Of a stretch of 60,000 bases of DNA, positions 31,008-41,121 are shown piece after piece. The stretch is taken from assembly GCF_963678635.1 (NCBI RefSeq), contig NW_026971149.1, forward strand, positions 312,001-372,000, given 5' to 3'. Position 1 is the stretch's first letter, and every line of letters starts with the position of its first letter. This stretch comes from Symsagittifera roscoffensis. Lineage: Eukaryota; Xenacoelomorpha; Acoela; Convolutidae. The notes under the pieces were generated by a model. That model worked only from the letters and a program-made list of their open reading frames with translations, was not told the DNA's origin and made no database searches. A program made the position numbers and the translations under genes.

Positions 31008-31592
31008 ATGGGTGACACGAACGAACTCATGGAATTCCTCTCAACGAGTCTAGGAGCGACTCTAGACGAGATCTATCAGCGGCTGATCGATTGTGATTTT
31101 ACACGAGAAGACCCGGGGCTGGCGATGTTTGTGGTCGCGCTCCTTAATGCACTAGGACGAGAGGGTCGAGGGAATCGTCCTACAGAAGTCGTGTTGATGT
31201 TGGCCTTCGGTGAGTCCGGGACCACCGAGAGAGGTCGAAACCGACTGATGAGATGGCGGCGTGGAGAAATGTCTGGCCACGACTTGGCTCGTGAGCCAGG
31301 ACTAGGCGAACAGAGGGACCACCGGCTAGGTGAGATTCCCTTACCCGTCCAACCTGCGCAGCCACTCATCGGAGCGAAGAGACAACGTGATGGGCCAGGC
31401 CCGTCACATTCGGTCGACTCTCCAACAGCTGCTCCTCCTCCAAAGAGAGTGAGGGTGAGTGAGATAGAGATCCAGACGTCGGAGACGATTGAGACACTGG
31501 AGAAGAAGGAGAGAGATCAGAGCGAGCTGTGTGCCAAACTTCAGGAGTACAGGGCGATAGCTCGAGAGAGACGAATGGAAAAAGAAATATGA
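31008..31592 (+). CDS. Accessory polyprotein N-terminus (194 aa)
   Basis: It starts at the ATG after the spacer. The first 55 residues are mostly helical, followed by a basic segment (AKRQRDGPGPSHSVDSP and PPPKRVRVSE, the latter like a nuclear localisation signal) and a charged coiled coil. A one-base change near 31570 makes it end at TGA 31590-31592, although coiled-coil coding continues at once in the frame of the next entry. It has no recognised family. Confidence 0.6.
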   Translation: MGDTNELMEFLSTSLGATLDEIYQRLIDCDFTREDPGLAMFVVALLNALGREGRGNRPTEVVLMLAFGESGTTERGRNRLMRWRRGEMSGHDLAREPGLGEQRDHRLGEIPLPVQPAQPLIGAKRQRDGPGPSHSVDSPTAAPPPKRVRVSEIEIQTSETIETLEKKERDQSELCAKLQEYRAIARERRMEKEI

Positions 31593-31602
31593 AGATCTGC
31601 AG

Positions 31603-33741
31603 GTGGCCTACAAGGAGGATGAGATAAAGCACCTGAAGGAGCTGTATATGGCAAAGGTGAGCCAAGTGTCACCGAAAGTTCTGGCGAGCATGAAATCCTT
31701 GGAAGGATCCAGCGACACGCGCCCCAGGACAACAACACAGGAGCTGTGCGCATCGAGAGGGCCTGAGGCTCTAGACTTACGTGCATCGAGGGGGCCCGAG
31801 GCTCCTCAACAGACACGACCGTCTGCTTCGAGTCAAAGGTTCACGATGCCAGACCCTTCCGACACCTATCTCGCTCCTCAATTCCAGGAATCATTCAACC
31901 AAGTGGCCAGAGCCACAATTGATGAGATCAACAGAAGCACTGAGCGGACACTGGTTAGGATCGTTCCTTCCCAACGTCGTGATCATTCATCAAATAGCTC
32001 GGAACGAGCACCCCGCACGGTAGCGTCCTCGAGGTCTGCGCATGGTGGAGTCTTTCAGAAGTCTCGCGTAGAAGACATTAGGAAGAATCTGATGGCACGT
32101 CACCAGTTCACGCAAGTGGCCGCCGAGCATCCTCGAGCCTGCCTGAATGACATGAGCTGGAACCCCGCCACGAGCGACCACGTAATTCCCCCAGGGAGTC
32201 GCCATCTGATCATTGGAGACAGTTTGGTGAGGGATCTGAATGAGATCTTCGTCTATGGTCAGACTACCACTCTGTCCTTTGGTGGAGCCTCAGTGGCTCA
32301 GGTCATCAAGATGATGGAGTTCCAGAGCGAAGATCACCTTGATACACTAATAATAATGCTGGGAACTAACGACGTCTCGAGAGCCCCCGTGACTCCGGAG
32401 AGCAAGTGGGAGCCTCTATTGGTATGTCTCTTGAACGAACTAAAAGAGAAATACAGACCCAGGCTTGTGGTGTTGTGCACGATACCACAAAATCCGTTGG
32501 TGGGTACCGTAGTTGCAGATTTCATGAACGGCAACGTGACACGGTGGAAGGAAATGATCCGCAGTCTGGTGAGAAACAACCCTGGCGAGTTGCGACTTCT
32601 GGATCTCGAAAACATGCTGCGCATGATTGATCACATCGCGCTCACCAGAGATGGAGAACATTTCAACACCCAACGAGGGAGACATTGGATCAATGATGTA
32701 TTTCAGACGCAGTTGAGGGAAGTGGAACAAGAATCGAGGGCGAGCGGTTCTCTGGCTCGGACCAGCTCGACCGGTGGAAGTAGAATAAGGGCAACCGTGC
32801 CCGAATCCCTCGTCAACCGTCTAGGGCCCTTGGCAACGGAGACGGCTGCAGCCGCAACCGTTGCTCCGAGCTCAAACGTAAGGGACAGGCTAGGGACTGC
32901 TCCTCCTCCCAGAACACAACCGCTGGAAAGCCGACTCGGCAGATCAGTGGATCAGAACAACAGGAACAACTCCCAGACCGTGTCTGGGAGGAATGATCCG
33001 CCTGCCACGACAAACCCTGCTTCAGTAGCAGGACCGCCTACGAGTGCCGTGCCAGTGGAGGGAATCGAATCAGGCAGCGGGCAGCTTTGGAACAGATCAG
33101 ACCCTAGTCATTGGGGTCAGTATAAGACGGACATGTCGGCGAAGTTGAACATGAATACCTTGACGTGTCGGGAGGACGCAATGAGAATGATTGGCGGAGA
33201 AAGTCCCACAGTGTCGCGACTATATCGGATACCGGGCGTGGATTGGCTGCTAGCAGAGCAGGAGCAATTCAGCTCCTCGACCTCACTCCGACACGCAGAC
33301 TTGAATGGATTGCCTCAGGACAACACCTTTGGACCTTTGAAAACCCGGTCGCTTACGGACGTTCGACAGAGGACCCTGGAAAGAACACCATCTGCTCGCA
33401 AGGGCAAATTTCAGACAGAGAACAAGCCCAATAACAAGCATCACAAGATGTACAGACAGTTTGCTAAACCACCCGGTCAGACGCCTGGCGGATATTCGAG
33501 GGACTACCCCCGAACGACAACGGTGGTCGGAGATGACAAGAGATATGGGAAACTGAAGGCCCCAATAGGCGACGGCCTGTTTGCAGCTTATGATCCCTTG
33601 GATATGAAGGCTGCCAAGTATCTGATTGTGGTCGGTTCCGATTATCTCTATACGCCCCGTTCTCTATTTTGGCCGGATGTTGTTTTCTTGACGGCGCCTA
33701 AATTGGACTGGGGACAGACGATAGGCTGTTCGGAAGAATAG
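31603..33741 (+). CDS. Accessory polyprotein with SGNH hydrolase domain
   Basis: This frame continues the coiled coil of the preceding ORF; there is no ATG at its start, so it was translated as part of it. Residues 199-372 (nt 32197-32718) carry the SGNH/GDSL blocks: IIGDSLVRD (catalytic Ser207), SFGGAS (oxyanion Gly, 226-230), MLGTNDVS (Asn256) and RDGEHFN (Asp350 and His353). All four named residues are present. The family includes esterases and lipases acting on acyl or acetyl esters; the substrate here is unknown. The rest is polar, with repeated RLG, Pro and Arg motifs. There is no signal peptide or membrane segment, so it is not a conventional envelope protein. It ends at TAG 33739-33741, where coding shifts frame. 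Confidence 0.75.
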   Translation: MAYKEDEIKHLKELYMAKVSQVSPKVLASMKSLEGSSDTRPRTTTQELCASRGPEALDLRASRGPEAPQQTRPSASSQRFTMPDPSDTYLAPQFQESFNQVARATIDEINRSTERTLVRIVPSQRRDHSSNSSERAPRTVASSRSAHGGVFQKSRVEDIRKNLMARHQFTQVAAEHPRACLNDMSWNPATSDHVIPPGSRHLIIGDSLVRDLNEIFVYGQTTTLSFGGASVAQVIKMMEFQSEDHLDTLIIMLGTNDVSRAPVTPESKWEPLLVCLLNELKEKYRPRLVVLCTIPQNPLVGTVVADFMNGNVTRWKEMIRSLVRNNPGELRLLDLENMLRMIDHIALTRDGEHFNTQRGRHWINDVFQTQLREVEQESRASGSLARTSSTGGSRIRATVPESLVNRLGPLATETAAAATVAPSSNVRDRLGTAPPPRTQPLESRLGRSVDQNNRNNSQTVSGRNDPPATTNPASVAGPPTSAVPVEGIESGSGQLWNRSDPSHWGQYKTDMSAKLNMNTLTCREDAMRMIGGESPTVSRLYRIPGVDWLLAEQEQFSSSTSLRHADLNGLPQDNTFGPLKTRSLTDVRQRTLERTPSARKGKFQTENKPNNKHHKMYRQFAKPPGQTPGGYSRDYPRTTTVVGDDKRYGKLKAPIGDGLFAAYDPLDMKAAKYLIVVGSDYLYTPRSLFWPDVVFLTAPKLDWGQTIGCSEE

Positions 33742-33755
33742 CAGAGCCAGGTTGG

Positions 33756-35957
33756 GTGTTGATGGATTTCAACAACCACTTCAAGTGCCGAATGGGCCGT
33801 GAGGATCTTTCCCACATCCAGTTCAACCCAAAGCTTTGTTATTTGAGACCAGTGGTGAAGGATACAGGAGAGGCTATGAGAGTACCTCAATTGCCAGGAG
33901 CCTATACACACGCGAAAGAGAGTCAGCAGACATGGCTTCCTGGGTCCAGACCGCTGCCGGACCAATGCCCTCGATATCCACCGATAAGGAGAATGTTGTT
34001 TGGAGTCACATCTCCCATCATTGCCCCTCGCATCGGAGCAGCTCGTGACGCAGAGAGGAGAATGTTGAAGTGGAGTGAAGGGATGGAGCCGCGCTTCATC
34101 AGCTGGAATGCTGCAGCCGTGCACACATTTGACTTCTCATTTCCTGATGCTTGGAGCAGGAAAAAGATCAAGGCACAACCTTCCAGGAGACCAGAGGTCT
34201 CGGCTGAAACGTGGAACGAAGTGTATTCTCCCACAGACGACTTGTCAAGATTGAAGTGGTCAGGAGAAGTGAAAGTAGTGATACTGGAAGTGGCAAGGGA
34301 GAGCAGAGGAGGCTCATATATAACAATAGAAGACCTGGCTCCACATGGCGAGGAGTTCGTAGAATTCCTGGTGAATGATGAATTGTTTTATCACGCAGGA
34401 GACATGACCGTACCGGCTCGGCCGGATTCGGGCCCGGACGCACGACAAGGCCCTTCGGGACCTAAGCCGAAACCTGATGCAGATGACGATGAATTGATGA
34501 ATCAGGACGATAACGATGACGACATCGGGGGAAAGACGGAAAAACCGGGTGAGACGGATCTAGGAGCGTTGGAGAGGGACTTGCTAGAATACCGGTTCAG
34601 TGAAGACGACGATGGGGAAGTCGATGGGAGTCTATTGTTAATGACGCCATCATCTTTCATGTCCCCTACAAAGGCGGCGTCGGCCGATTTATCTCCGATG
34701 GACCCAATAAGCCAGGCTAGAGAGTGCCGAAGCAGGGAGCCGCAGAGACTGCTCCATGAATCACCGAGGAGGAGAAAAATCGAAGAATCGATGAAGATAT
34801 CCTTCCTGAGTACGTTACCGGAAGAGGAATGGGAGAGATATCAAAGCGAATTAGAAGGCAAGACAGGAGCAACCTGGAGCCGAGTGAACTTCATGGAAAG
34901 TTCATGGGACGTGATACGACGATATGGGACGCAGTCCATAATGAAGATGGGATTGAATCAACCCATCATGCGTGAGGTCCTGGAGAAAATAGTGAACTCC
35001 ATGGAGTCGGATGTTCTGACCGAGTCAGTTACAGAAGACAGTGCCGATGATCAGCAGGTCACAAAGAAATTGCCTGTTAGACGAGCCAAAAAAGGGCTGA
35101 CTATAACAGCCACGAGGTCGAAGAAGACGGCGCGAACCCTAGCAGACAGTACGCTAGAAATGGAAATCATCAGTCAGTGTGGATCTAGAGGACTTGAAGA
35201 TTACAGACCCTCGCGAACCAACATGGCCAAGTTGAAACTGGAAGGACAACTCGACGTGGTCGAGTACAGTCGAATAACTGTGCCGGAATCGGTCCACATG
35301 GGAGATCCGGCAGGGGGTTATGTGGAGATGTTGAAAGCGAGGAACTCCGCGAGAGGTCACCTGATGGCTTGGAGCGAGAAGCGAGCCATGCAGGAATATC
35401 TGAAAGGGCTTACGGAGAATTCTAACTTAAATCGGAAAGAATATGGCACGGTAATGTCATCGGAAGCGAATGAAATTGGATTGGAAAAATTGCTAGAAAT
35501 TTCTTGGAGGGCGGCCCTCCAGAGATACTTCGATGAGACGATGCATGCACCTGCAACGGTGGCAGCGTACCTAGCTCATCCGTGCACGAGAACTGGTCTA
35601 CAAGTACGATTAGCTTGGTGCTTGATGGGCATCAAGAAGGTGGAATATGAAGCCAGTAACGATTCGAAATCACGGGAACAGGAGCTAGAGTTGGAAGCTC
35701 TGCGAGCATTGATTTCAAAAGACGATTCTGCGATAGCATGGGCTAAGCGTAAGGATGCCCTTTGCTTTGTCAGGTTCGTGGTGGATCGTATCCCCAATCC
35801 TGTCTTGGGAGAATGCATAAAGATCATTCGGCAAAAGGGAGTGGATTGCGAAAGGAACTTCCTTAGGGCACTACTGGAACTGTATCAGGATATGCCGTTG
35901 ATTGTACAAATAGGGAGTCGAATGACATGGAGAGCTACTGCAAGTTGGAAGAAGTGA
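33756..35957 (+). CDS. Accessory polyprotein, unassigned middle part (733 aa)
   Basis: This long uninterrupted frame is in a different phase from the SGNH segment. The phase is open upstream of the first Met (reading RLFGRIAEPGWV), so an indel or deletion near 33700-33740 probably split one protein. Residues about 215-270 form a Pro/Asp-rich linker with a DDDE and DDNDDD run. The remainder is a globular, helix-rich region I do not recognise (for example RNSARGHLMAWSEKRAMQEY). There are no membrane segments, zinc fingers or catalytic motifs that I can name. It overlaps the next frame by 31 bases. Confidence 0.6.
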   Translation: MLMDFNNHFKCRMGREDLSHIQFNPKLCYLRPVVKDTGEAMRVPQLPGAYTHAKESQQTWLPGSRPLPDQCPRYPPIRRMLFGVTSPIIAPRIGAARDAERRMLKWSEGMEPRFISWNAAAVHTFDFSFPDAWSRKKIKAQPSRRPEVSAETWNEVYSPTDDLSRLKWSGEVKVVILEVARESRGGSYITIEDLAPHGEEFVEFLVNDELFYHAGDMTVPARPDSGPDARQGPSGPKPKPDADDDELMNQDDNDDDIGGKTEKPGETDLGALERDLLEYRFSEDDDGEVDGSLLLMTPSSFMSPTKAASADLSPMDPISQARECRSREPQRLLHESPRRRKIEESMKISFLSTLPEEEWERYQSELEGKTGATWSRVNFMESSWDVIRRYGTQSIMKMGLNQPIMREVLEKIVNSMESDVLTESVTEDSADDQQVTKKLPVRRAKKGLTITATRSKKTARTLADSTLEMEIISQCGSRGLEDYRPSRTNMAKLKLEGQLDVVEYSRITVPESVHMGDPAGGYVEMLKARNSARGHLMAWSEKRAMQEYLKGLTENSNLNRKEYGTVMSSEANEIGLEKLLEISWRAALQRYFDETMHAPATVAAYLAHPCTRTGLQVRLAWCLMGIKKVEYEASNDSKSREQELELEALRALISKDDSAIAWAKRKDALCFVRFVVDRIPNPVLGECIKIIRQKGVDCERNFLRALLELYQDMPLIVQIGSRMTWRATASWKK

Positions 35958-38089
35958 GAAGATATTCCAACAAAGAATTGAAAGTGAACCGGGAGTTGAT
36001 TGAAGCAGTCAGAGGACAAAAAGACTTTGCAACACTGGGGAAACTGAAGTCGCTCCAATATGTGTCTGGCATACCGGGGATGGCGTACAATCCCTTCGTG
36101 AATGAAGAAGCCAGGGAAGCGTACTTCGACTATGAGCAAGTCATAGTGCTCAATTTCTGGGTTGAACGGATTCAAGAAATCGGAATGCTGATGGTGGAAC
36201 AACCCAAGCTGGGAATTATCTTGGAGGAACGAGTGGTCGAACCCTCGATTCCCGAGCTGAAGGGGCAAGTGAGTTTTGATTGTGGTTCTTGGGACGGTCC
36301 CTTGAAAACCAGTCTAGTAGCGATGTGGGAACTCATGAAGCCTTCTTGGTGTCCTCATCCTAACGCCGGCTTAATCTGGGACATGACAGCGGATATCACG
36401 TTAGACCGGGATGATGACGCGAGTCTACATGATCTGGCCATGATACACCATCTGCTGGCCATGAAGTTGACGAAGCAAAAGAGCAATCCATCCACGGAGC
36501 TGTCTGAAGAAAGTCCATCGAGCGATTGGTTGAAGCAAGGCACATGCTTGGCTCAACAAAGTGGAATGGAAGGGCATGCTTGCAACTTGGGACACTGCCT
36601 GATTACGCTGAGTGAGCAGCATCGACAACTGGCACGATTGTACGGAAGATTGAGCATGTCAGATAAGAGTGCCATGGAGTTGGTCGCGGACTGCCATGGG
36701 GTGACGGACGTAAACTTGATCACAGCCTTGGGATTTTGTAGCATGACGAGTTCGATAGAATCGCTTGAGCGCCTGGAGCGTGTCCATGAGCTAGTGACGT
36801 CCCTCAGCGTGGAAGTATTCCCTGGAGCATTACAGACAGAGCAGAAGGTTGGAGAATGGCGAGAAGCTCTAGAAAATGAAATGAATCTGAAGGATAGTGA
36901 AGCCTATCACAGACCTACTGGTTCAAAATATCTGGTGGGTTCAAGCTCCGCGCCATATTGCAATAGTAGGTATCCTACGCACATGGTGGTGATGGATGCG
37001 AGGACGCAACAGGTGTTGGTTGACCAACTTTTCTCTGTGCCAAAGTGCGTGAGGTTGGCCAGAATTTCAGAAAGGTCATATGACTTGTTGGCGAAGATCT
37101 TTCGGGCAGTCCCGAAGAGATCTGAAGGCGAGTTGCAAGACGTGGTGGGTGAAGAGTTCATGAGATTGAACGAAGGTAACGTGAGTGAGTTCCAGAAACA
37201 GAAAGCGAGTGGAGCGTTACCCACTGAATTCCCCACCATAGAAGAGAAAGACGATTTACATAGAATTCTGATGGAAGTGGAACCGTTGCTGGGAGCCTCA
37301 GGGTATCGGACCCGAAGGAACATAGTGAGAACCCATGGGGAGTATCCTTGCCACTGCTTGGCGCAGACGTTGTGGTACCCCAAACGCGGGAATCTGATGC
37401 TAGTATGGGACGTGGAGGAGTTGTACTCTACGGGGTTGCCCGATCAGAATCAACAAGTGTCAATCGTGGTGGTTAGTGCCATGCTGGCAGTGAGATGGAT
37501 GGAGGCTAACGCGGACACAAGTGAACAGGAGACGGCCGTGCCGACTCCTGAACAGCTGAGCAACGTGAAGATGAGTCGTGAATTGGATCTTTTCAGAACC
37601 ACCTGCAAGGTTCTGAGAATACCTAAAGCCATTGAAAGAATATGGTCAAGGCAAAGATTGATGCCTTGGTTCCGTGCAGTGATGACATCATGGATGTATG
37701 AACGCGCGAAGCGTCATATGTCGAGGAACACGGAAGCCTATCAATCTTTCCAGCTAGATATAGGACCGGGAGCCTATAAGAGAGCATTCCTGACGCACAG
37801 AAACGCGGTCACCACTGCGGTGAAGCGAGTAGCTGGAGCGCCTTGTGTAACTGAAGATGAAAAGAAAGAGGTCTTAAGAGCTGACCTAGAACGAAATGTG
37901 AGCCTATGTCTTCACAACAGCTTTTGCAGGAACCGGGAGCAGAAGGTGAATGTGGACTTGCTACGTTGTTGCAAACCGAGGCTGTTGGAACAGGAGAGTT
38001 GGGGCACGGCCCGCAACTCTATGGACATGTTAGAGAAAGTTCTGGAAGACAGTGACGCTGAAAATCAGGATGGAGAAGCGATGGAATGA
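35927..38089 (+). CDS. Accessory polyprotein, unassigned C-terminal part (720 aa)
   Basis: It begins at ATG 35927 inside the end of the previous frame and is also open upstream, so the two were probably continuous before a small indel. The product is helix-rich, with Cys and Trp scattered, and ends in an acidic tail (EDSDAENQDGEAME). I recognise no domain. The lack of stops over 2.1 kb, in an element whose pol carries three nonsense codons, argues that it was under selection until recently. Confidence 0.6.
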   Translation: MESYCKLEEVRRYSNKELKVNRELIEAVRGQKDFATLGKLKSLQYVSGIPGMAYNPFVNEEAREAYFDYEQVIVLNFWVERIQEIGMLMVEQPKLGIILEERVVEPSIPELKGQVSFDCGSWDGPLKTSLVAMWELMKPSWCPHPNAGLIWDMTADITLDRDDDASLHDLAMIHHLLAMKLTKQKSNPSTELSEESPSSDWLKQGTCLAQQSGMEGHACNLGHCLITLSEQHRQLARLYGRLSMSDKSAMELVADCHGVTDVNLITALGFCSMTSSIESLERLERVHELVTSLSVEVFPGALQTEQKVGEWREALENEMNLKDSEAYHRPTGSKYLVGSSSAPYCNSRYPTHMVVMDARTQQVLVDQLFSVPKCVRLARISERSYDLLAKIFRAVPKRSEGELQDVVGEEFMRLNEGNVSEFQKQKASGALPTEFPTIEEKDDLHRILMEVEPLLGASGYRTRRNIVRTHGEYPCHCLAQTLWYPKRGNLMLVWDVEELYSTGLPDQNQQVSIVVVSAMLAVRWMEANADTSEQETAVPTPEQLSNVKMSRELDLFRTTCKVLRIPKAIERIWSRQRLMPWFRAVMTSWMYERAKRHMSRNTEAYQSFQLDIGPGAYKRAFLTHRNAVTTAVKRVAGAPCVTEDEKKEVLRADLERNVSLCLHNSFCRNREQKVNVDLLRCCKPRLLEQESWGTARNSMDMLEKVLEDSDAENQDGEAME

Positions 38090-38860
38090 AGATGATGAAC
38101 GATGAGAACAAGTGAAGACGTGAGCAAGAAAAGAAGAGAAGGAGAAGAAACTTGATTGTCTTTGTGTGTTAAAACTTGAACCAATCAACCAAGTTTTGAT
38201 TATTGAACTTGTTAAACTTTTTGTTTTGATCCAGTTTGGTCAGACCAATCTACAATGTTGCAATTGTTAAAATTGTTGAAATTGTTGATTTTAGTTATGA
38301 CTATTTATGTATGTATATGAGGAACATAGGTGAGTATATTTACCTATTTATTCACGACTGAAGTTTTTAACCTGTGTAAGACACAAATTCACTGTGTGGC
38401 GACATGGTAAGTTTCAGTAAACCTGCTCGAGAGGGTGAATAACTCAATAACTTTCCTAGCCACAGAGTTTCTTAGTTTTAATATTGAAAGGACCGCATAA
38501 ATGACTGATTATACTTGGTGAGTGAAGTTAAGTTAATTTTAACGGATGCGTGGCCGTGCCACGTCCCACTTTTTAATCACAAAGAGCGAAAGGAAGTTTT
38601 ATGGCGAGATGACGTAAGTAGTCAGAAAAGAAACTTTATCTAGGACACTCCTCATGGTGCAAATTTTCTGAAAATGTTGAAAGGCAGTGAGATGTAGTAT
38701 GATGCCATTTGTGAACACGTAGTGAGTTGAGGTGGAGTAGATAAATTTCATTTTCTTATGCGATTTGTAAGATTGATTATAGAAAACTGGAGTACTACTT
38801 GACGATAACCCGGTGTTATGCGATCAATAGGGACATTGATGGAGACTTGTCCGGGGAGTA
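38090..38860 (+). other. 3' untranslated region of the retrotransposon
   Basis: No coding frame is present. It contains a purine-rich stretch (AAGAAAAGAAGAGAAGGAGAAG), ATTGTTGAA-type short repeats at 38255-38290 and the polypurine tract just before the 3' LTR. From 38128 onward it is duplicated at 42791, where the copy lacks one 9-base ATTGTTGAA repeat. Confidence 0.75.
38847..38860 (+). other. Polypurine tract before the 3' LTR
   Basis: TTGTCCGGGGAGTA abuts the LTR start TGTGCC. A purine-rich run just upstream of the 3' LTR primes plus-strand synthesis in LTR elements. The purine run here is short (GGGGAG). Confidence 0.65.
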
Positions 38861-39731
38861 TGTGCCATTCTGCCAGACTGGCACAGCACAACCTTCCGGC
38901 GACGTAAAAAAGAACAACTAAAGGCCTTATTGACGAAAAAGTATTGCGAAGGAGGATAGGAATATTCTAGAATTTTTATTTTTAAAATTTCGATCAGAAG
39001 AAGAATATTTCTCAGAAATACGAAAAACGGCCATTTTGACTGGAAAAGACGAAAAAAAAGAGAACTACGACAAAAATCGCCGAAACAGTCGCACAAGAGA
39101 CGAGAAATACGAAGCCTCTTATCGTGGCAACAACACACGATAAGAACCTTAGCTGTGAATATTAGTGGAGAAGGAGGCTTCAGTGGGGGAAGAAATATAC
39201 CACGGAACCCTCCCGGGACGCAAATTGGAAGAGATAAGGGCGTTATCTCAGGAATATTACGGGAGCGGAGGCTTGGTCCCCCAGAGACTGTTCTATGTGA
39301 AGGGACTGTATAGCTACTAGAATGTCATAGATCTCTTAATTAACACCGTTATTGTTTGATATTTCAGAATATGAGTAGCTAGAAAGATGAAAGGATCAAT
39401 CCATCTCCAATGGATTTAATATAGAACTGTCACACAAAAACATATTAAAATAGGTTATTCGAGCCGTGTTTTTAATGACAATGACGTAGTCTGAGGATCC
39501 GAGACTCAGCTATGTGGTTGTGTTCGCATGTAAACGAAAGCTGATCAAAAGTCGTTGGACTGAAGGCCTAAAAATGGTAACTTTTTACTTTGCCCTAGAC
39601 AGACCAGAAAATCAACTGGCAAGGTCGAGACGGTGAAAAACGATTAGGATTAAGGTAACCGACGCCTGCCAGTCGCCAATAGGTACTTTTTCTACGCTCC
39701 GTCGCTGTGTAGTATTTGGGCGAATGTTACA
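38861..39731 (+). repeat. 3' LTR (871 bp)
   Basis: Same termini as the 5' LTR. It lacks 13 bases including the TATAAA-like box, between two CTGTATA direct repeats. It is followed directly by array spacer (AATTCGAGAAAACTCAG) 116 bases upstream of the next tRNA-like sequence. Confidence 0.95.
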
Positions 39732-39847
39732 AATTCGAGAAAACTCAGACAGGGTAAAAATAAAATGATTGTTGACTTAAATTTTCAAACTGATCTGCTG
39801 AAGGGTTTCAACTAGAATAAGCTTAACTAAGCACTGATTCTCGCTAC

Positions 39848-39921
39848 GACAGGGTGGTCGAGTGGTTAGGGCGTTGAAATAGTAATCCAATACGTTCTAC
39901 GTTCGAATCCAATCCCTGTCG
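39848..39921 (+). pseudogene. tRNA-Ser-like pseudogene with T-arm deletion (74 nt)
   Basis: Bases of the variable and T arms are missing (ACGTTCGAATCC) and the anticodon loop has lost GCT. It is the first tRNA-like sequence downstream of the retrotransposon. Confidence 0.75.
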
Positions 39922-39960
39922 GAAGTTATCTTGAAGTTTTGATCTCTTTCAGGTACTTAT

Positions 39961-40440
39961 GGACTAAAAATGTTTTAGTAAAAACTGACGCACTTTTTAC
40001 GGAACATATCTAAAATCTGCGTCAATTGCTTGAGCGTTTAAATCATTTCGAAAAGTGAACTACTTGCTAGAACAAACGTTCCATGGGCGGAGGAAGGACA
40101 CCCATATATTCTAAGATCAGCAAAAAATGAGTTTTTGACCTATATTTAGAAGTGCAACAGCTGCCGAAGACCAAAAAACGCGGAAAAAACCTATTTACAT
40201 TTGAACATCCCTGATTCGAAAAGAAACAAAAACGTTACATCGAGACAAGATTTTTGAAAGTTTGTTCGACGGCCAATTTTAGCCCAAAAGGCTGCTAACC
40301 CATTCTTGTTCCCATGGAAATTGACTATTATCACGAATTGTTATAAAATGATTTAAAAAAGGTCGCCAAAAAACAGAAAACTACCCAGAAAAGTAAGTTG
40401 GAGGCAAAAAAAGTTGGAGAACTACCCGTAAGTTGGAGGC
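39961..40440 (+). repeat. Spacer block present only in the first duplicate
   Basis: This approximately 490-base block separates the tRNA relic at 39848 from the spacer leading to 41122. The matching position after 44597 lacks it, although a related block occurs after 46711. This shows shuffling by exchange among units. Confidence 0.6.
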
Positions 40441-41121
40441 AAATTTTTGAAGTTTTGATCTCTTTCAGGTACTTATGGACGAATAAAAAGTTTTATGTGA
40501 ACTTTTTTGTAAGTATGAAAAATTTAGAAGTTCAGCTTGAGTAGCGACAACTAATTGACCCACTTTTTGGGGAACATATCCAAAATCTGCGTCAATTGCT
40601 TGAGCGTTTAAATCATTTCAGAAAGTGAATTATTTGCTAAAATCAAACGTTCCAAGGGCGGAGGAATGAAAACCAAATAACTTAAAATAACAGCAAAAAA
40701 AATAAGTTTTTGACCTAAATTTAGAAGTGCAACAGCTTCTGAAGATCGAAAAACGCGGGAAAAAAATATATTTCCGTTAAAAAAAAAACTTCCCTGATTC
40801 GATAAGAAACAAAAATGTTACATCGAGACAAGATTTGTCAATTTTTGTTCGACGGCGAATTTTAGCTCAAAAGAGTGCTGACCCATTCTTGCTCCCATGG
40901 AAACTGATTATCATCATGAATTCACAAAAATGATTAAAAAAAAGCGCCAAAAAACGAAAACTACCCAGAAAACTGTTCTGAAGTTACCAGCCCAAGTAGG
41001 AACCTAATTCGAGAAAACTCAGAGAGAGTAAAAATGAAATGAGTGTTGACTTAAATTTTCAAAATGAACTGCTGGAGGTTTTCACTTAGAATAAGCTTAT
41101 CTAAGCACAAATCCTCCGTAC

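Larger units (their letters stand above)
17014..39731 (+). mobile_element. Giant Ty3/gypsy LTR retrotransposon (22.7 kb)
   Basis: Two direct LTRs (17014-17897 and 38861-39731) flank a 21-kb interior with domain order Gag, protease, reverse transcriptase, RNase H, integrase, which is the Ty3/gypsy order. The interior is far longer than the usual 4-8 kb because of a 3.1-kb leader, a macro-like domain after integrase and about 7 kb of extra coding sequence with an SGNH hydrolase. The empty site in other units reads CTAATTCGAG. The left flank ends CTAAT and the right flank starts AATTCGAG, so the target duplication is AAT (3 bp), or longer with mutation. Three in-frame stops and several frameshifts in pol and in the downstream region mean that this copy is probably not autonomous. 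Confidence 0.95.

Noticed and set aside
36907-37383. 158-codon minus-strand frame
   Set aside because: Shadow of the sense accessory frame 35927-38089, which is far longer and uninterrupted.
31008-38089. Envelope (env) gene in the post-pol position
   Set aside because: No signal peptide, membrane segment, furin-like site or heptad fusion region is visible, and the only recognisable domain is an SGNH hydrolase.
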